DNA of 64,000 nucleotides from Betaproteobacteria bacterium HGW-Betaproteobacteria-7. GTDB taxonomy: Bacteria > Pseudomonadota > Gammaproteobacteria > Burkholderiales > Rhodocyclaceae. The stretch spans positions 186,001 through 250,000 of the forward strand of contig PHCE01000002.1 in assembly GCA_002840765.1 (NCBI GenBank), given 5' to 3'. Position numbers and translations under genes: made by a program. Below, in pieces: positions 1 through 8,014 of this stretch. The notes under the pieces were generated by a model. The model was not told the origin of the DNA. It was given only the letters and a program-made list of their open reading frames with translations, and made no database searches. Numbering within the stretch: the first letter of the stretch is position 1; each line of letters begins with the position of its first letter.

Positions 1-452
1 AAACCGGCCCCCAACTGCAGCACTCGCGCCCCGGGTTTGGCCAGGCGGGCGATGGCGCGGGCGTCGGCTAGCGTCCAGCAAGTCTGCACCTGATCCAGGT
101 CGATGCCCGGAATCGGCGGCCGCACCGGGTGTGAACCCGTGGCAATCAGCAGCTTGTCATAGTCCTCGAAATGGCCGTCATCGAACAGCACGGTGCGCTT
201 GTCGGCATTCAGCGCCACCGCCCGACCGCACTTCTGCCGAATGCGCAGGCTGGCGAAATGATCGGCCGATTTACGCAAGTAAGTGCCCGCTTCGTCGATA
301 TCGCCTTCAAGCAGGTAGGGAATCGCCATGCGCGAATACGGCGGCTCGGGTTCGTTGCCGACGAGCAGAATGTCGTCGTTGGGCGCTGCCCGACGCAGGG
401 TTTCGGCGGCGACAACGCCGGCCGGGCCGTTACCGAGAATGATGTGTTTCAT
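1..452 (-). CDS. aorC: AorC-like FAD/NAD(P) oxidoreductase subunit of aldehyde oxidoreductase, cut by window edge
   Basis: Only the N-terminal 150 residues are present; the gene runs off the left edge. Reading from the ATG at 452, a dinucleotide-binding loop GNGPAG lies at residues 7-12 and ATGSHP, the second FAD-contact motif of pyridine nucleotide-disulphide oxidoreductases, at 104-109. A second Rossmann glycine motif (GAGF) starts at the very edge. It lies 76 bases downstream of aorB on the same strand. In the characterised Aromatoleum tungsten enzyme the third subunit is an FAD protein that passes electrons to NAD+, and this gene sits where that subunit is expected. The family is clear; the AorC assignment rests on context. 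Confidence 0.8.
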   Translation of the reverse strand, partial: MKHIILGNGPAGVVAAETLRRAAPNDDILLVGNEPEPPYSRMAIPYLLEGDIDEAGTYLRKSADHFASLRIRQKCGRAVALNADKRTVLFDDGHFEDYDKLLIATGSHPVRPPIPGIDLDQVQTCWTLADARAIARLAKPGARVLQLGAG

Positions 453-478
453 GATTTTCCGCTCCGACAGGGAAAGAA

Positions 479-509
479 AAGCGGGGCGGCGACTGACGCG
501 ACCCCGCTT
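479..509 (-). repeat. Intercistronic hairpin between aorB and aorC
   Basis: A perfect 8-base inverted repeat (AAGCGGGG and CCCCGCTT, arms 479-486 and 502-509) lies in the 76-base gap between the aorB stop and the aorC start. No T-run follows it in the direction of transcription. It is therefore more likely an mRNA-stability or processing structure, tuning subunit ratios, than a terminator. Its function is inferred. Confidence 0.5.
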
Positions 510-528
510 CCGCTATTCGACCCAGGCC

Positions 529-2376
529 TTACAGGCCGAGACGTTCCAGCGTCGCCTTTTCCGGCACGCCCGCAGCATCCCAGCCGCGCACCTTGTAGTA
601 CTCCGGCTTCATCTTGTCGATGCCATTGACCAGGCCCTTGGCCGGGCCGGTCTTCGCCGGTTCGGTCTTCAGGCGCGGCGGCAGGTCATCGTCCCGGGCG
701 GTCATGCCGGCGGCCAGATTGTATTGCCGCTCCATGTTCCAGATGCGCTCGCCGACTTCATTGAGCTTGTCCATCGACCAGTCGCCTTCACAGGCGGCCT
801 GCAGTTGCGGCTGCACATCGGCCAGCGTCCAGGCGAAGCTGGTGAATACGCAGATACCGGCCGAATCGAAGACACCGGTGGCATCCTGGAAGGCCTTGAC
901 CAGTTCCGGCTTGCCATCGGTGGCCAGCGGATCGGTCTTGACCGGAATGCCGAGCACTTCCGAAGCCACGGTGTAACCACGCAAATGGCAAGCACCGCGA
1001 TTGGAGGTGGCGTAGGCCAGACCGATACCCTGGATGCCGCGCGAGTCATAGGCCGGGAATTCCTGGCTCTTGACGCTCATCGACAGCTCGGGCCGACCGT
1101 ACTTGGCACACATGCGGGCGCTGCCCTGACCCAGTTCCTTGCCGAAGCCTTCGCCGTGGGCGGTCATCTCGACCAGTTTGCACAGCGCTTCGGCCGACCC
1201 GAATTGAGCATCAAGACCGATCTGCTCCTTGGTCAGGATGCCCAGATCGTAGAGTTCCATGGCCGCGCCGACCGTCGCCCCGAAGGAGATCGGGTCCATG
1301 CCGTGCTCGTTGCACAGCAGGTTGGCATACTGAAGCGCTTCCAGATCCCCGACGCCGTTGGCCGCACCCAGCGCCCAGGCGGCTTCATATTCCAGGCCGC
1401 CGTTGGCACCCCAATATTTCGGGCTGTTCTTGACGCTGAAATGGGTCTCATCGATTTTCGAGATGCGGCCGCAGGCAATGGTGCAGCCGAAGCAGGCGGC
1501 ATTGGTTACCAGATGCGCCTTGCCGTCGGTCGGCCGCTTTTCGTGCATGGCCTCGGCGGAAATCTTGCCGGCCTCTTCGAATTGCACGTCACGGTGATTG
1601 CGCGTCGGCAGTGCCCCCATCTCGTTGATCACGTTCATCAGCACCTGCGTGCCGTACTTGGGCAGGCCCTGACCGGTCACCGCGTTGTCGGCGAGTACCT
1701 TCTTGGCCGCCGTGGTCGCTGCCATGAAGGCGGGGAAGTCCTTGATGCCGGAAACCCCCTGGGTGCCACGGATGGCGACAGCCTTCAGGTTCTTCGAGCC
1801 CATCACGGCGCCGACGCCGGAACGGCCGGCGGCGCGGTGCAGGTCATTGACGATGCAGGCAAAAAGAACGGCGTTTTCGCCGGCCGAACCAATCGACGAT
1901 ACGCGGATCAGCGGGTCCTGATGACTGGCCTTGATCGTTTCTTCGGTTTCCCAACAGGTCTTGCCCCACAGGTGACCGGCGTCGCGCAGTTCGGCCTGGT
2001 CGTTCTCGAGGTAGAGATAGACGGGCTTCGGCGACTTGCCTTCGAAGATGATCATGTCCCAGCCGGCGAACTTCATCTCGGCGCCAAAATAGCCGCCCGA
2101 GTTGGAGCAGGCGATGGCATTGGTCAGCGCGCCCTTGGTGACGACGGTGTAACGCCCCCCGGTGGACGCCATGGTGCCGGTCAGCGGCCCGGTCGCCATG
2201 ATCATCTTGTTGTCGGGCGACAGCGGGTCGACCTTGGGGTCGGTTTCCTCAACCAAGTATTTCGAGGCGAGGCCGCGCGAACCCAGGTAATCGTTGGCCC
2301 AGGCCATGTTCAGCGGCTCGGGGACGCAGGTGCCGGCGCTGAGGTTCACACGCAGTACTTTACGGTTCCATCCCAT
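529..2376 (-). CDS. aorB: Tungsten-containing aldehyde ferredoxin oxidoreductase, large catalytic subunit
   Basis: This 615-residue protein belongs to the AOR family, which oxidises aldehydes to acids with a tungsto-bispyranopterin cofactor and one [4Fe-4S] cluster. The cluster motif CFGCTIAC is near residue 293, and the distal family cysteine (in AGICVFT) is near residue 509. The N-terminal cofactor-binding domain has the usual MATGPLTGT and AGRSGVGAVMGSKNLKA segments. Length matches the family (about 600-620). The start follows a strong AGGAGGAG ribosome site at about 2381-2388, next to the aorA stop, so the two genes are translationally linked. No lesion is visible. Confidence 0.93.
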   Translation of the reverse strand: MGWNRKVLRVNLSAGTCVPEPLNMAWANDYLGSRGLASKYLVEETDPKVDPLSPDNKMIMATGPLTGTMASTGGRYTVVTKGALTNAIACSNSGGYFGAEMKFAGWDMIIFEGKSPKPVYLYLENDQAELRDAGHLWGKTCWETEETIKASHQDPLIRVSSIGSAGENAVLFACIVNDLHRAAGRSGVGAVMGSKNLKAVAIRGTQGVSGIKDFPAFMAATTAAKKVLADNAVTGQGLPKYGTQVLMNVINEMGALPTRNHRDVQFEEAGKISAEAMHEKRPTDGKAHLVTNAACFGCTIACGRISKIDETHFSVKNSPKYWGANGGLEYEAAWALGAANGVGDLEALQYANLLCNEHGMDPISFGATVGAAMELYDLGILTKEQIGLDAQFGSAEALCKLVEMTAHGEGFGKELGQGSARMCAKYGRPELSMSVKSQEFPAYDSRGIQGIGLAYATSNRGACHLRGYTVASEVLGIPVKTDPLATDGKPELVKAFQDATGVFDSAGICVFTSFAWTLADVQPQLQAACEGDWSMDKLNEVGERIWNMERQYNLAAGMTARDDDLPPRLKTEPAKTGPAKGLVNGIDKMKPEYYKVRGWDAAGVPEKATLERLGL

Positions 2377-2388
2377 GATCTCTCCTCC

Positions 2389-2865
2389 TTACGCCGCGAC
2401 AGCAGCAGTGTTGGCCTTGGCCGCCCAGGACCGCATGCGGTCGAGGCCGGTCCAGTCGGCATCGACATAGGTGATGGCAGCGGTCGGACAGGCGCTGACG
2501 CACTTCGGATCGCCGCCGCAGAGGTCGCATTTCTGCACCTTGCCGACATCGGCCATGTAATTGACCGTACCGAACGGGCAAGCGATGGTGCACACCTTGC
2601 AGCCAACACAGGTCGCTTCCTTGACCACCTTGGCGCCGGTCGCCGCATCGATGACGATGGCCTCGACCGGACAGGCGTTCATGCACCAGGCGTCGGCGCA
2701 CTGGGTGCAGGTATAGGGAACCTTGCGCCCTTCATGCTCGAAATTGAAAACTTTGATCCGGGATTTCGACGGGTTGATCATGCCCGTATGCTCATAGGAG
2801 CAGGCCATTTCGCATTGCAGGCAACCGGTACATTTGGCCGGATCGATATGAAGCGACTTCTGCAT
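2389..2865 (-). CDS. aorA: Polyferredoxin subunit of aldehyde oxidoreductase, four [4Fe-4S] clusters
   Basis: This 158-residue protein has sixteen cysteines in four cluster-binding groups: C12/15/18/22, C53/56/61/65, C86/89/92/96 and C113/116/122/126. It resembles DMSO-reductase-type iron-sulfur subunits and is the electron-transfer partner of AorB. It is first in the operon and preceded by a GGAGGAG ribosome site. In the Aromatoleum enzyme the equivalent subunit is reported to polymerise into an electron-conducting filament decorated with AorB. A hydrophobic, alanine-rich tail follows the last cluster. Family assignment is firm; filament formation here is extrapolation. Confidence 0.9.
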   Translation of the reverse strand: MQKSLHIDPAKCTGCLQCEMACSYEHTGMINPSKSRIKVFNFEHEGRKVPYTCTQCADAWCMNACPVEAIVIDAATGAKVVKEATCVGCKVCTIACPFGTVNYMADVGKVQKCDLCGGDPKCVSACPTAAITYVDADWTGLDRMRSWAAKANTAAVAA

Positions 2866-3062
2866 GGTGTCTCCTCCATGAATTGTGGGATATCGCCGTA
2901 ACGAGTTTCATATTTCGCAAAACAGGCACGTTTTTGCATGATGTCGTAAAGCCCGGGGAGTGTCATGCCGCAATGCAACATTCTGTTACAGAAGGCTACG
3001 AAAGCAGGACAGACGCACCTCTGGCGGATGACTACACTGCAAAGCGTGTACTGAACCCCTCC

Positions 3063-3085
3063 TCTCGAAATCCCCCCTTTCGAGA
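3063..3085 (+). repeat. Hairpin, first of a tandem pair
   Basis: Perfect 8-base arms TCTCGAAA (3063-3070) and TTTCGAGA (3078-3085) flank a 7-base pyrimidine loop. It sits six bases before a canonical intrinsic terminator, so the two may act together on a plus-strand RNA. No gene ending here is recognised. Confidence 0.6.
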
Positions 3086-3090
3086 ATTTC

Positions 3091-3118
3091 AACCCCGCCC
3101 CCCGGCGGGGTTTTTTTT
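3091..3118 (+). terminator. Rho-independent terminator upstream of cytochrome c gene
   Basis: A 9-base GC-rich stem (AACCCCGCC and GGCGGGGTT, arms 3091-3099 and 3104-3112) with a CCCC loop is followed by a T-run at 3111-3118. This is a textbook plus-strand intrinsic terminator. It lies before the cytochrome -10 box and after no recognised plus-strand gene, so what it terminates is unknown. Confidence 0.8.
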
Positions 3119-3140
3119 CGCCTGTTGCGCCGCAAGCCGT

Positions 3141-3146
3141 TATAAT
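3141..3146 (+). promoter_or_regulatory. -10 box of cytochrome c gene
   Basis: A perfect TATAAT lies 36 bases before the ATG at 3183. No good -35 hexamer is seen at 16-18 bases upstream, so an activator may be needed or the promoter may be weak. Placed just downstream of the terminator at 3091-3118. Confidence 0.55.
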
Positions 3147-3182
3147 CGCGGACTTTATTCATTGCGCACCGAGGTATACAGC

Positions 3183-3635
3183 ATGGCCGAGAAGCATTCC
3201 TCCAAGGGCATCATGTGGGCAGTAATCATTGTTGCGGTTGTCCTGATCGCGATTCTTTATCCGCTGACGGTCAAGAAATCGACTTCCGCCGCTGATGCCG
3301 CCTCCTCCGATGGCGATCAGGCTGAAGTCCGCATCCAGCCGGTTGCCCGCTTCCAGATGACCAAGGCCGAAGCGCCTGCCGCCGACGGCGCACCAAAGGA
3401 CGGGCCGACCGTCTACAACAGCGTCTGCGGTGCCTGCCACAACACCGGTGCCGCCGGTGCGCCGAAGCTTGATGCCAAGGCGGAATGGGCTCCGCGCGTC
3501 GCCACTGGCAAGGAAGCGCTGTACGCCTCCGTGATCAACGGCAAGAACGCGATGCCGCCCAAGGGCGGTGCTACCAATCTGTCCGATGATGAAATCAAGG
3601 GTGCCGTCGATTACATCCTGGGCAAGGTCCAGTAA
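3183..3635 (+). CDS. Membrane-anchored class I cytochrome c (c5-like)
   Basis: This 150-residue protein has one N-terminal membrane segment (about residues 10-29) that acts as an uncleaved anchor. A linker follows, then one haem-binding motif CGACH (82-86). The likely axial methionine is M124 in AMPPKGG. The fold matches the short cytochrome c5 family of small periplasmic electron carriers. ATG 3183 is chosen because it directly precedes the membrane segment and follows a GAGG ribosome site; the longer upstream reading frame crosses the terminator and promoter. It stands alone with its own terminator. Its position opposite the aor operon does not prove a link. Confidence 0.88.
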   Translation: MAEKHSSKGIMWAVIIVAVVLIAILYPLTVKKSTSAADAASSDGDQAEVRIQPVARFQMTKAEAPAADGAPKDGPTVYNSVCGACHNTGAAGAPKLDAKAEWAPRVATGKEALYASVINGKNAMPPKGGATNLSDDEIKGAVDYILGKVQ

Positions 3636-3658
3636 GCGCGGGATGCCCCAGCAGCAAG

Positions 3659-3684
3659 AAGGGAGGCTGCGGCCTCCCTTTTTT
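3659..3684 (+). terminator. Terminator of cytochrome c gene
   Basis: Stem AAGGGAGGC (3659-3667) pairs with GCCTCCCTT (3672-3680) across a TGCG loop and runs into a T-tract at 3679-3684. It lies 24 bases after the cytochrome stop and just before the convergent rep stop. Confidence 0.88.
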
Positions 3685-3692
3685 GTTGACGC

Positions 3693-5684
3693 TTAGCGCT
3701 TGTTACCGGCCAGCATCGCTTTCAGCGACTCCAGCCGGGCACTGCCGGTGGCCTTGTCGGGTGGTGCAGCCTCCTTCCCCCCGGAAAAGCGCACGTCGTC
3801 CTTGCCCATCTCGGCAATGAAGCGCGACGGTTCGCAGGGAACCAGTTCGCGCGCCTGCTTGCGCTTCTCGCAATAACTGAGGTGCAGCGATAACTGGGCG
3901 CGCGTGATGCCGACGTACATCAGCCGCCGCTCTTCCTGCAGCTTGGCCGGCTCCTGCGATTCACGATGCGGCAGGATGCCTTCCTCGACGCCGACCAGGA
4001 AGACATGGCGGTACTCCAGCCCCTTCGAGGCATGCAGTGTCGACAGCTGAACGGCATCGAACTCATCGCTGTTCTGCTTGTCCAGCATGTTGATCAGGGC
4101 GATGCTCTGGGTCAGTTCGATCAGCGTCTTGCCGTCTTCCTCGCCCTTCTTGTTGATCCACTCGGCGAACTCGCAGACATTGGCCCAGCGCGACTGCGCC
4201 GTGCGCTGCTCCTCGTGGTCGTAGAGGTAGGTCTCGTAGTCGATGGCCTTGAGCAGGTCGGGCAGCACCTGCTGCGCTGGTTCGCGGCCGGCGCGATGCT
4301 GCAGGCGGTTGATGAAGTGGCAGAACTCGAGCAGCGGCTCCACCTGGCGAGCCTGCACGCGCTGGGCAAAACCTTCCTCGAAGGCGGCGTGGAACAGCGA
4401 AACATGGCGCTCGCCGGCGTAGGTACCGAGCACCTGCAGGGTCGCCGCGCCGATACCGCGCTTGGGCGTCGTCGCCGCCCGGATGAAGGCCGGATCGTCG
4501 TCCTCATTGGTCAGCAGACGCAGATAGCTGATGATGTCCTTGATCTCGGCCTTGTCGAAAAACGACTGGCCGCCGGACAGCAGATAGGGAATGCGGTGGT
4601 TGCGCAATTGGGTTTCGAGCAGCCGCGCCTGGTGGTTGGAGCGGTAAAGGATGGCGTAGTCCTTGAACTTGCTGCGCTGCTCGAAGCGATGCGCCTGCAG
4701 TTTCATGACCACGCCCTCGGCCTCGGCCTCGTTGTCCTTGCAGGCGGTGACGGTGATCTGGTCGCCGTGGCCGAGCTCCGACCAGAGCTTCTTGTCGAAC
4801 AGTTTCTCGTTGTGGGCAATGACGTTGTTGGCCGCCTTCAGGATACGCACGGTCGAACGGTAGTTCTGCTCCAGCTTGATGACTTTCAGCGCCGGGAACT
4901 CAGCCGGCAGTTTCTTCAGGTTGTCGATGTCGGCACCGCGCCAGCCATAGATTGCCTGGTCGTCGTCGCCCACGGCCGTGAACTGGGCGCGAACGCCGGT
5001 CAGCAGTTTCAGCACCTGGTACTGGCAGGCGTTGGTGTCCTGGTATTCATCGACCAGCAGATAACGCAGGCGGTTCTGCCACTTCTCGATGATCGCCGGA
5101 TGCTCGTTGAAGAGCTTCACCGGCAGGCCGATCAGATCGTCGAAATCGACCGCCTGGTAGGCCTTCAGCGTCGCCTCGTAGGACAGGTAGGTGGCGGCGG
5201 CCAACGCCTCGTGCTCGTTGGTCGCCAGGTGAAGTGCCGCCTCCGGCGTGACCAAGGCATTTTTCCAGTTGGAAATGATCGATTGCAGACGACGCAGCGT
5301 CGCCTTGTCCACGGTCTTGGCGCAGTCACCGATGATGCCGGCACAATCGGCTGAATCGAAGATTGAGAAGCGCGGCTTGTAGCCGAGCGCCTTGGCCTCC
5401 TCGCGCAGGATGCGCACACCCAGCGAGTGGAATGTGGATATCTGCAGTTCGTTGGCGACCGAATTGCCGAGCAGCTTGGCGACGCGCTCCTGCATCTCGC
5501 GGGCCGCCTTGTTGGTGAAGGTGATGGCGGCGATGTTGCGCGGCTGGAAGCCGCAGTCCTGCACCAGATAGGCGATCTTCTGCGTGATCACCCGGGTCTT
5601 GCCCGAGCCGGCGCCAGCCAGCACCAGCAAGGGGCCGTCAAGGTAATGGATCGCTTCGCGTTGCTGGGGATTGAGACCGGACAT
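3693..5684 (-). CDS. rep: ATP-dependent DNA helicase Rep (UvrD/Rep superfamily 1)
   Basis: This 663-residue 3'-5' helicase helps replication forks pass protein roadblocks. Visible SF1 motifs are Walker A GAGSGKT (24-30), motif II DEYQDTN (about 218), motif III GDDDQAIYGWRGAD, motif IV QNYRST, and the C-terminal TLHASKGLEY and VGITRA motifs. Length matches E. coli Rep (673) rather than UvrD (720), and the opening MSGLNPQQREAI is Rep-like. The ATG at 5684 begins directly at the conserved N-terminus. The gene appears complete and monocistronic. Confidence 0.93.
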   Translation of the reverse strand: MSGLNPQQREAIHYLDGPLLVLAGAGSGKTRVITQKIAYLVQDCGFQPRNIAAITFTNKAAREMQERVAKLLGNSVANELQISTFHSLGVRILREEAKALGYKPRFSIFDSADCAGIIGDCAKTVDKATLRRLQSIISNWKNALVTPEAALHLATNEHEALAAATYLSYEATLKAYQAVDFDDLIGLPVKLFNEHPAIIEKWQNRLRYLLVDEYQDTNACQYQVLKLLTGVRAQFTAVGDDDQAIYGWRGADIDNLKKLPAEFPALKVIKLEQNYRSTVRILKAANNVIAHNEKLFDKKLWSELGHGDQITVTACKDNEAEAEGVVMKLQAHRFEQRSKFKDYAILYRSNHQARLLETQLRNHRIPYLLSGGQSFFDKAEIKDIISYLRLLTNEDDDPAFIRAATTPKRGIGAATLQVLGTYAGERHVSLFHAAFEEGFAQRVQARQVEPLLEFCHFINRLQHRAGREPAQQVLPDLLKAIDYETYLYDHEEQRTAQSRWANVCEFAEWINKKGEEDGKTLIELTQSIALINMLDKQNSDEFDAVQLSTLHASKGLEYRHVFLVGVEEGILPHRESQEPAKLQEERRLMYVGITRAQLSLHLSYCEKRKQARELVPCEPSRFIAEMGKDDVRFSGGKEAAPPDKATGSARLESLKAMLAGNKR

Positions 5685-5778
5685 GCTGCAAATGACGGCG
5701 CCCCGGCACTGCGGGGCGCTTGGAATTGGGAACGAAGGATTTTACTCTGCCCGGGGCTGCCTGGGGGATGCTGAACAT

Positions 5779-6084
5779 TCAGGCCTTTTCATCGACGACA
5801 CAGAAGCCATCGGGCAGAGCCGGGCGGGTCAGCAAGGCGCGCTTTTCGGGGGGCATCCCGGCCAGCTGCTCGACCACCTGATGAACATCCCGGGGGGTGT
5901 CCGGCGTTCCCTTGCCTTGCGGATCGGCTTCGCGCATTTCCTGGCGAAGGCTGCGCTGACGGTCACCCTCAATGGCATTGAGCGCTTCAACGCGGCGCAC
6001 ATCGAGTTCGCCCATATCAGGCGAGCGCTCAAGCGCCGGGCGGACGTAACGATCGGTAGTCGACAGCAGACGGCTGGATTTCAT
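5779..6084 (-). CDS. Small hypothetical protein
   Basis: I do not recognise this 101-residue protein. It is charged and rich in Arg, Glu and Asp, and has no signal peptide or membrane segment. Coding is supported by a GGAGG ribosome site seven bases before the ATG at 6084 and by a gap on both sides that no other frame fills convincingly. It lies between rep and a DUF4197 gene on the same strand. The central segment, rich in Arg and Glu, is predicted helical by eye. No function is offered. Confidence 0.6.
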   Translation of the reverse strand: MKSSRLLSTTDRYVRPALERSPDMGELDVRRVEALNAIEGDRQRSLRQEMREADPQGKGTPDTPRDVHQVVEQLAGMPPEKRALLTRPALPDGFCVVDEKA

Positions 6085-6144
6085 TCGGCAACCTCCTGCC
6101 CCTGTTGTCGTCAGGAAACAGCCGAACTTGAGGGCAGACGTCGC

Positions 6145-6831
6145 TCAGAGGGCGCCGAAAACCTTTTTCAACAGCGCACTGCCGGCAGCCACGGGATTGG
6201 CGCGCAGCTTTTTCTCTTCCTCGGCGATCATCAGGAACAGGCCGTCCATGGCTTTCTGCGTGACATAGCTGTCGATGTCTGCATCCTTCGCGTCGATCAA
6301 GCCCATGCTCGCCGCCTTGCCGGCGTAGGCGTTGTACTGCTCGGCGAGTTGCAGCTTCTGGGTAGCCGCCTTGACGATGGGCATGAATTTCTGGGTCAGC
6401 TGTTCGGAGGAAGTGCGCTTGAAATACTGGGTAACGCTGTCATCGCCACCCGTCAGAATACCCTTGGCATCCTGCACCCCCATCTTCTTGATCGAATCGA
6501 CGAGAATCGGCTTGGCCTCGGCCACGGCGTTCTCGGCCGCGTGATTCATGGTATTCACCAATTCGTCGGCCTGCTTGCCCATGCCGAACATGCGGAGGCC
6601 TTTTTCGGCTTTCTGCAGATAGCCGGGCAGCGGGATTTTGACCTTGTCATTGCCGAGAAAACCGTTTTCCTTGCCCAGCGAAGCCACCGCATAATCTGCT
6701 CCCTGGGCCAAAGCCGCTTTGACGCCGGCACTGGCATCGCCGCTGGAAATGGCCTCCAGGCCGGCCGCCTGGGCCAGGCTTGCAGCACCGACAAAGAAGA
6801 GAGCGACGAAGGGCGCAAGCAGTCGTTTCAT
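6145..6831 (-). CDS. DUF4197 family exported protein
   Basis: This 228-residue protein has a cleavable signal peptide (residues 1-22, ending AQA) and a mature part matching the DUF4197 family, a group of periplasmic proteins of unknown role common in proteobacteria. It is largely helical and contains the family-like segments GKENGFLGNDKVKIPLPGYL and VTQKAMDGLFLMIAEEE. An AGGAG ribosome site precedes the ATG. It is 14 bases downstream of pilU on the same strand and may be co-transcribed with it. Whether it has anything to do with pili is unknown. Confidence 0.85.
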   Translation of the reverse strand: MKRLLAPFVALFFVGAASLAQAAGLEAISSGDASAGVKAALAQGADYAVASLGKENGFLGNDKVKIPLPGYLQKAEKGLRMFGMGKQADELVNTMNHAAENAVAEAKPILVDSIKKMGVQDAKGILTGGDDSVTQYFKRTSSEQLTQKFMPIVKAATQKLQLAEQYNAYAGKAASMGLIDAKDADIDSYVTQKAMDGLFLMIAEEEKKLRANPVAAGSALLKKVFGAL

Positions 6832-6845
6832 GGTGAGGCTCCTGA

Positions 6846-7982
6846 TCAGACGATGTCGAGATGACCGATGCCGGTACTCAGGTCGCGGTCCTTGGATTCC
6901 TTGCCATGCAGTTTGATCTGCAGGCGCAGATCGTTCAGCGAATCGGCGTTGCGCAGGGCATCTTCGTAGGTGATCTTGCCGGCCTCGTAAAGGTCGAACA
7001 AGGCCTGGTCGAAGGTCTGCATGCCGAGCTCACGCGACTTCTTCATGATCTCCTTGATCTCGTGCACCTCGCCCTTGAAGATCAGGTCGGAAATCAGCGG
7101 CGAGTTGAGCAGCACTTCGATGGCTGCCATCCGGCCCTTGCCGTCCTTCTTGGGGATCAGGCGCTGGGAAACCATGGCGCGCAGGTTCAGCGACAGATCC
7201 ATCAGCAATTGCTGGCGGCGCTCTTCGGGGAAGAAGTTGATGATCCGGTCGATCGCCTGGTTGGCGCTATTGGCGTGCAGCGTAGCCAGGGCCAGGTGGC
7301 CGGTTTCGGCGAAGGCGATGGCGTAATCCATGGTGTTGCGATCGCGGATTTCACCCATCAGGATGACATCCGGCGCCTGACGCAACGTGTTCTTCAACGC
7401 CGGCCCCCAGTCGTCGGTATCGACGCCGACTTCGCGCTGCGTGATGATGCAGTTCTTGTGCTCGTGCACGTATTCGATCGGGTCCTCGATGGTGATGATG
7501 TGGCCGTACGAGTTCTCGTTGCGGTAATCGACCAAGGCCGCCAGCGACGTCGTCTTGCCGGTGCCGGTGCCGCCGACGAAGATGATCAGGCCGCGCTTGG
7601 TCATCGCCAGATCCTTGAGTACCGGCGGCAACTGCAGTTCATCGAGCGTCGGGATGCTCATGTTGATCGTCCGGCAGACCACGCCGACCCGGCCCTGCTG
7701 GACCAGCGCATTGACCCGGAAGCGGCCGATGCCGGCCGGCGAGATGGCGAAGTTGCACTCCTTCGAGGCTTCGAACTCGGCGGCTTGGCGGTCGTTCATG
7801 ATCGCGCGCGCCAGTTCGGCGGTATGCGAGGCGGTCAGCACCTGATTGGAGACCGGCATGATCTTGCCGTCGATCTTGATCGCCGGCGGGAAGCCGGCGG
7901 TGATGAACAGGTCGGAGCCCTTCTTCTGCGACATCAGGCGCAGAAGATCGTGCATGAATTTCATTGCCTGATCGCGTTCCAT
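6846..7982 (-). CDS. pilU: Type IV pilus retraction ATPase PilU
   Basis: This 378-residue hexameric ATPase assists PilT in depolymerising type IV pili for twitching motility. Walker A GGTGTGKTT is near residue 137. The Asp box, Walker B (DVILMGEIRDRNTM) and His box (GHLALATLHANSA) follow in order. The C-terminal extension beyond the PilT core, ending GIGHLDIV, is typical of PilU. It lies 32 bases after pilT. A GGGGAAA sequence precedes the ATG at 7982, and a second in-frame ATG seven codons in is possible. Confidence 0.94.
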   Translation of the reverse strand: MERDQAMKFMHDLLRLMSQKKGSDLFITAGFPPAIKIDGKIMPVSNQVLTASHTAELARAIMNDRQAAEFEASKECNFAISPAGIGRFRVNALVQQGRVGVVCRTINMSIPTLDELQLPPVLKDLAMTKRGLIIFVGGTGTGKTTSLAALVDYRNENSYGHIITIEDPIEYVHEHKNCIITQREVGVDTDDWGPALKNTLRQAPDVILMGEIRDRNTMDYAIAFAETGHLALATLHANSANQAIDRIINFFPEERRQQLLMDLSLNLRAMVSQRLIPKKDGKGRMAAIEVLLNSPLISDLIFKGEVHEIKEIMKKSRELGMQTFDQALFDLYEAGKITYEDALRNADSLNDLRLQIKLHGKESKDRDLSTGIGHLDIV

Positions 7983-8014
7983 GGTTTCCCCTTGAATTGT
8001 TGGGCGCTACCGGC

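Larger units (their letters stand above)
2866..3182. other. Divergent intergenic region between aorA and a cytochrome c gene
   Basis: This 317-base gene-free stretch separates the divergent aor operon and cytochrome gene. It must hold the aor promoter, though no convincing -10/-35 pair is visible on the minus strand. It also holds two tandem plus-strand hairpins (3063-3085 and 3091-3118) and a plus-strand -10 box (3141-3146). The hairpins lie upstream of the cytochrome promoter, so they would end a plus-strand transcript that begins inside this gap. No open frame of convincing quality is present. Confidence 0.6.

Noticed and set aside
328..2901. Long plus-strand open frame opposite aorA/aorB (about 857 codons)
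   Set aside because: It is antisense to two firmly identified genes, crosses both their boundaries, and encodes a composition typical of reverse-complement GC-rich coding DNA with no family motif.
2924..2939. Sigma-54-like promoter on the plus strand in the aor-cytochrome gap
   Set aside because: AGGCACG and TGCAT resemble the -24/-12 elements, but GG and GC are one base too close, and sigma-54 rarely tolerates this.
5698..5719. Hairpin GCGCCCCG/CGGGGCGC between rep and the small hypothetical gene
   Set aside because: A perfect eight-base stem, but no T-run follows in either direction and no regulatory partner is evident; too little to annotate as a terminator.
5671..6864. Plus-strand open frame of about 397 codons over the hypothetical and DUF4197 genes
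   Set aside because: The minus-strand genes have ribosome sites and, for DUF4197, a signal peptide and family match; the plus frame has none of these.
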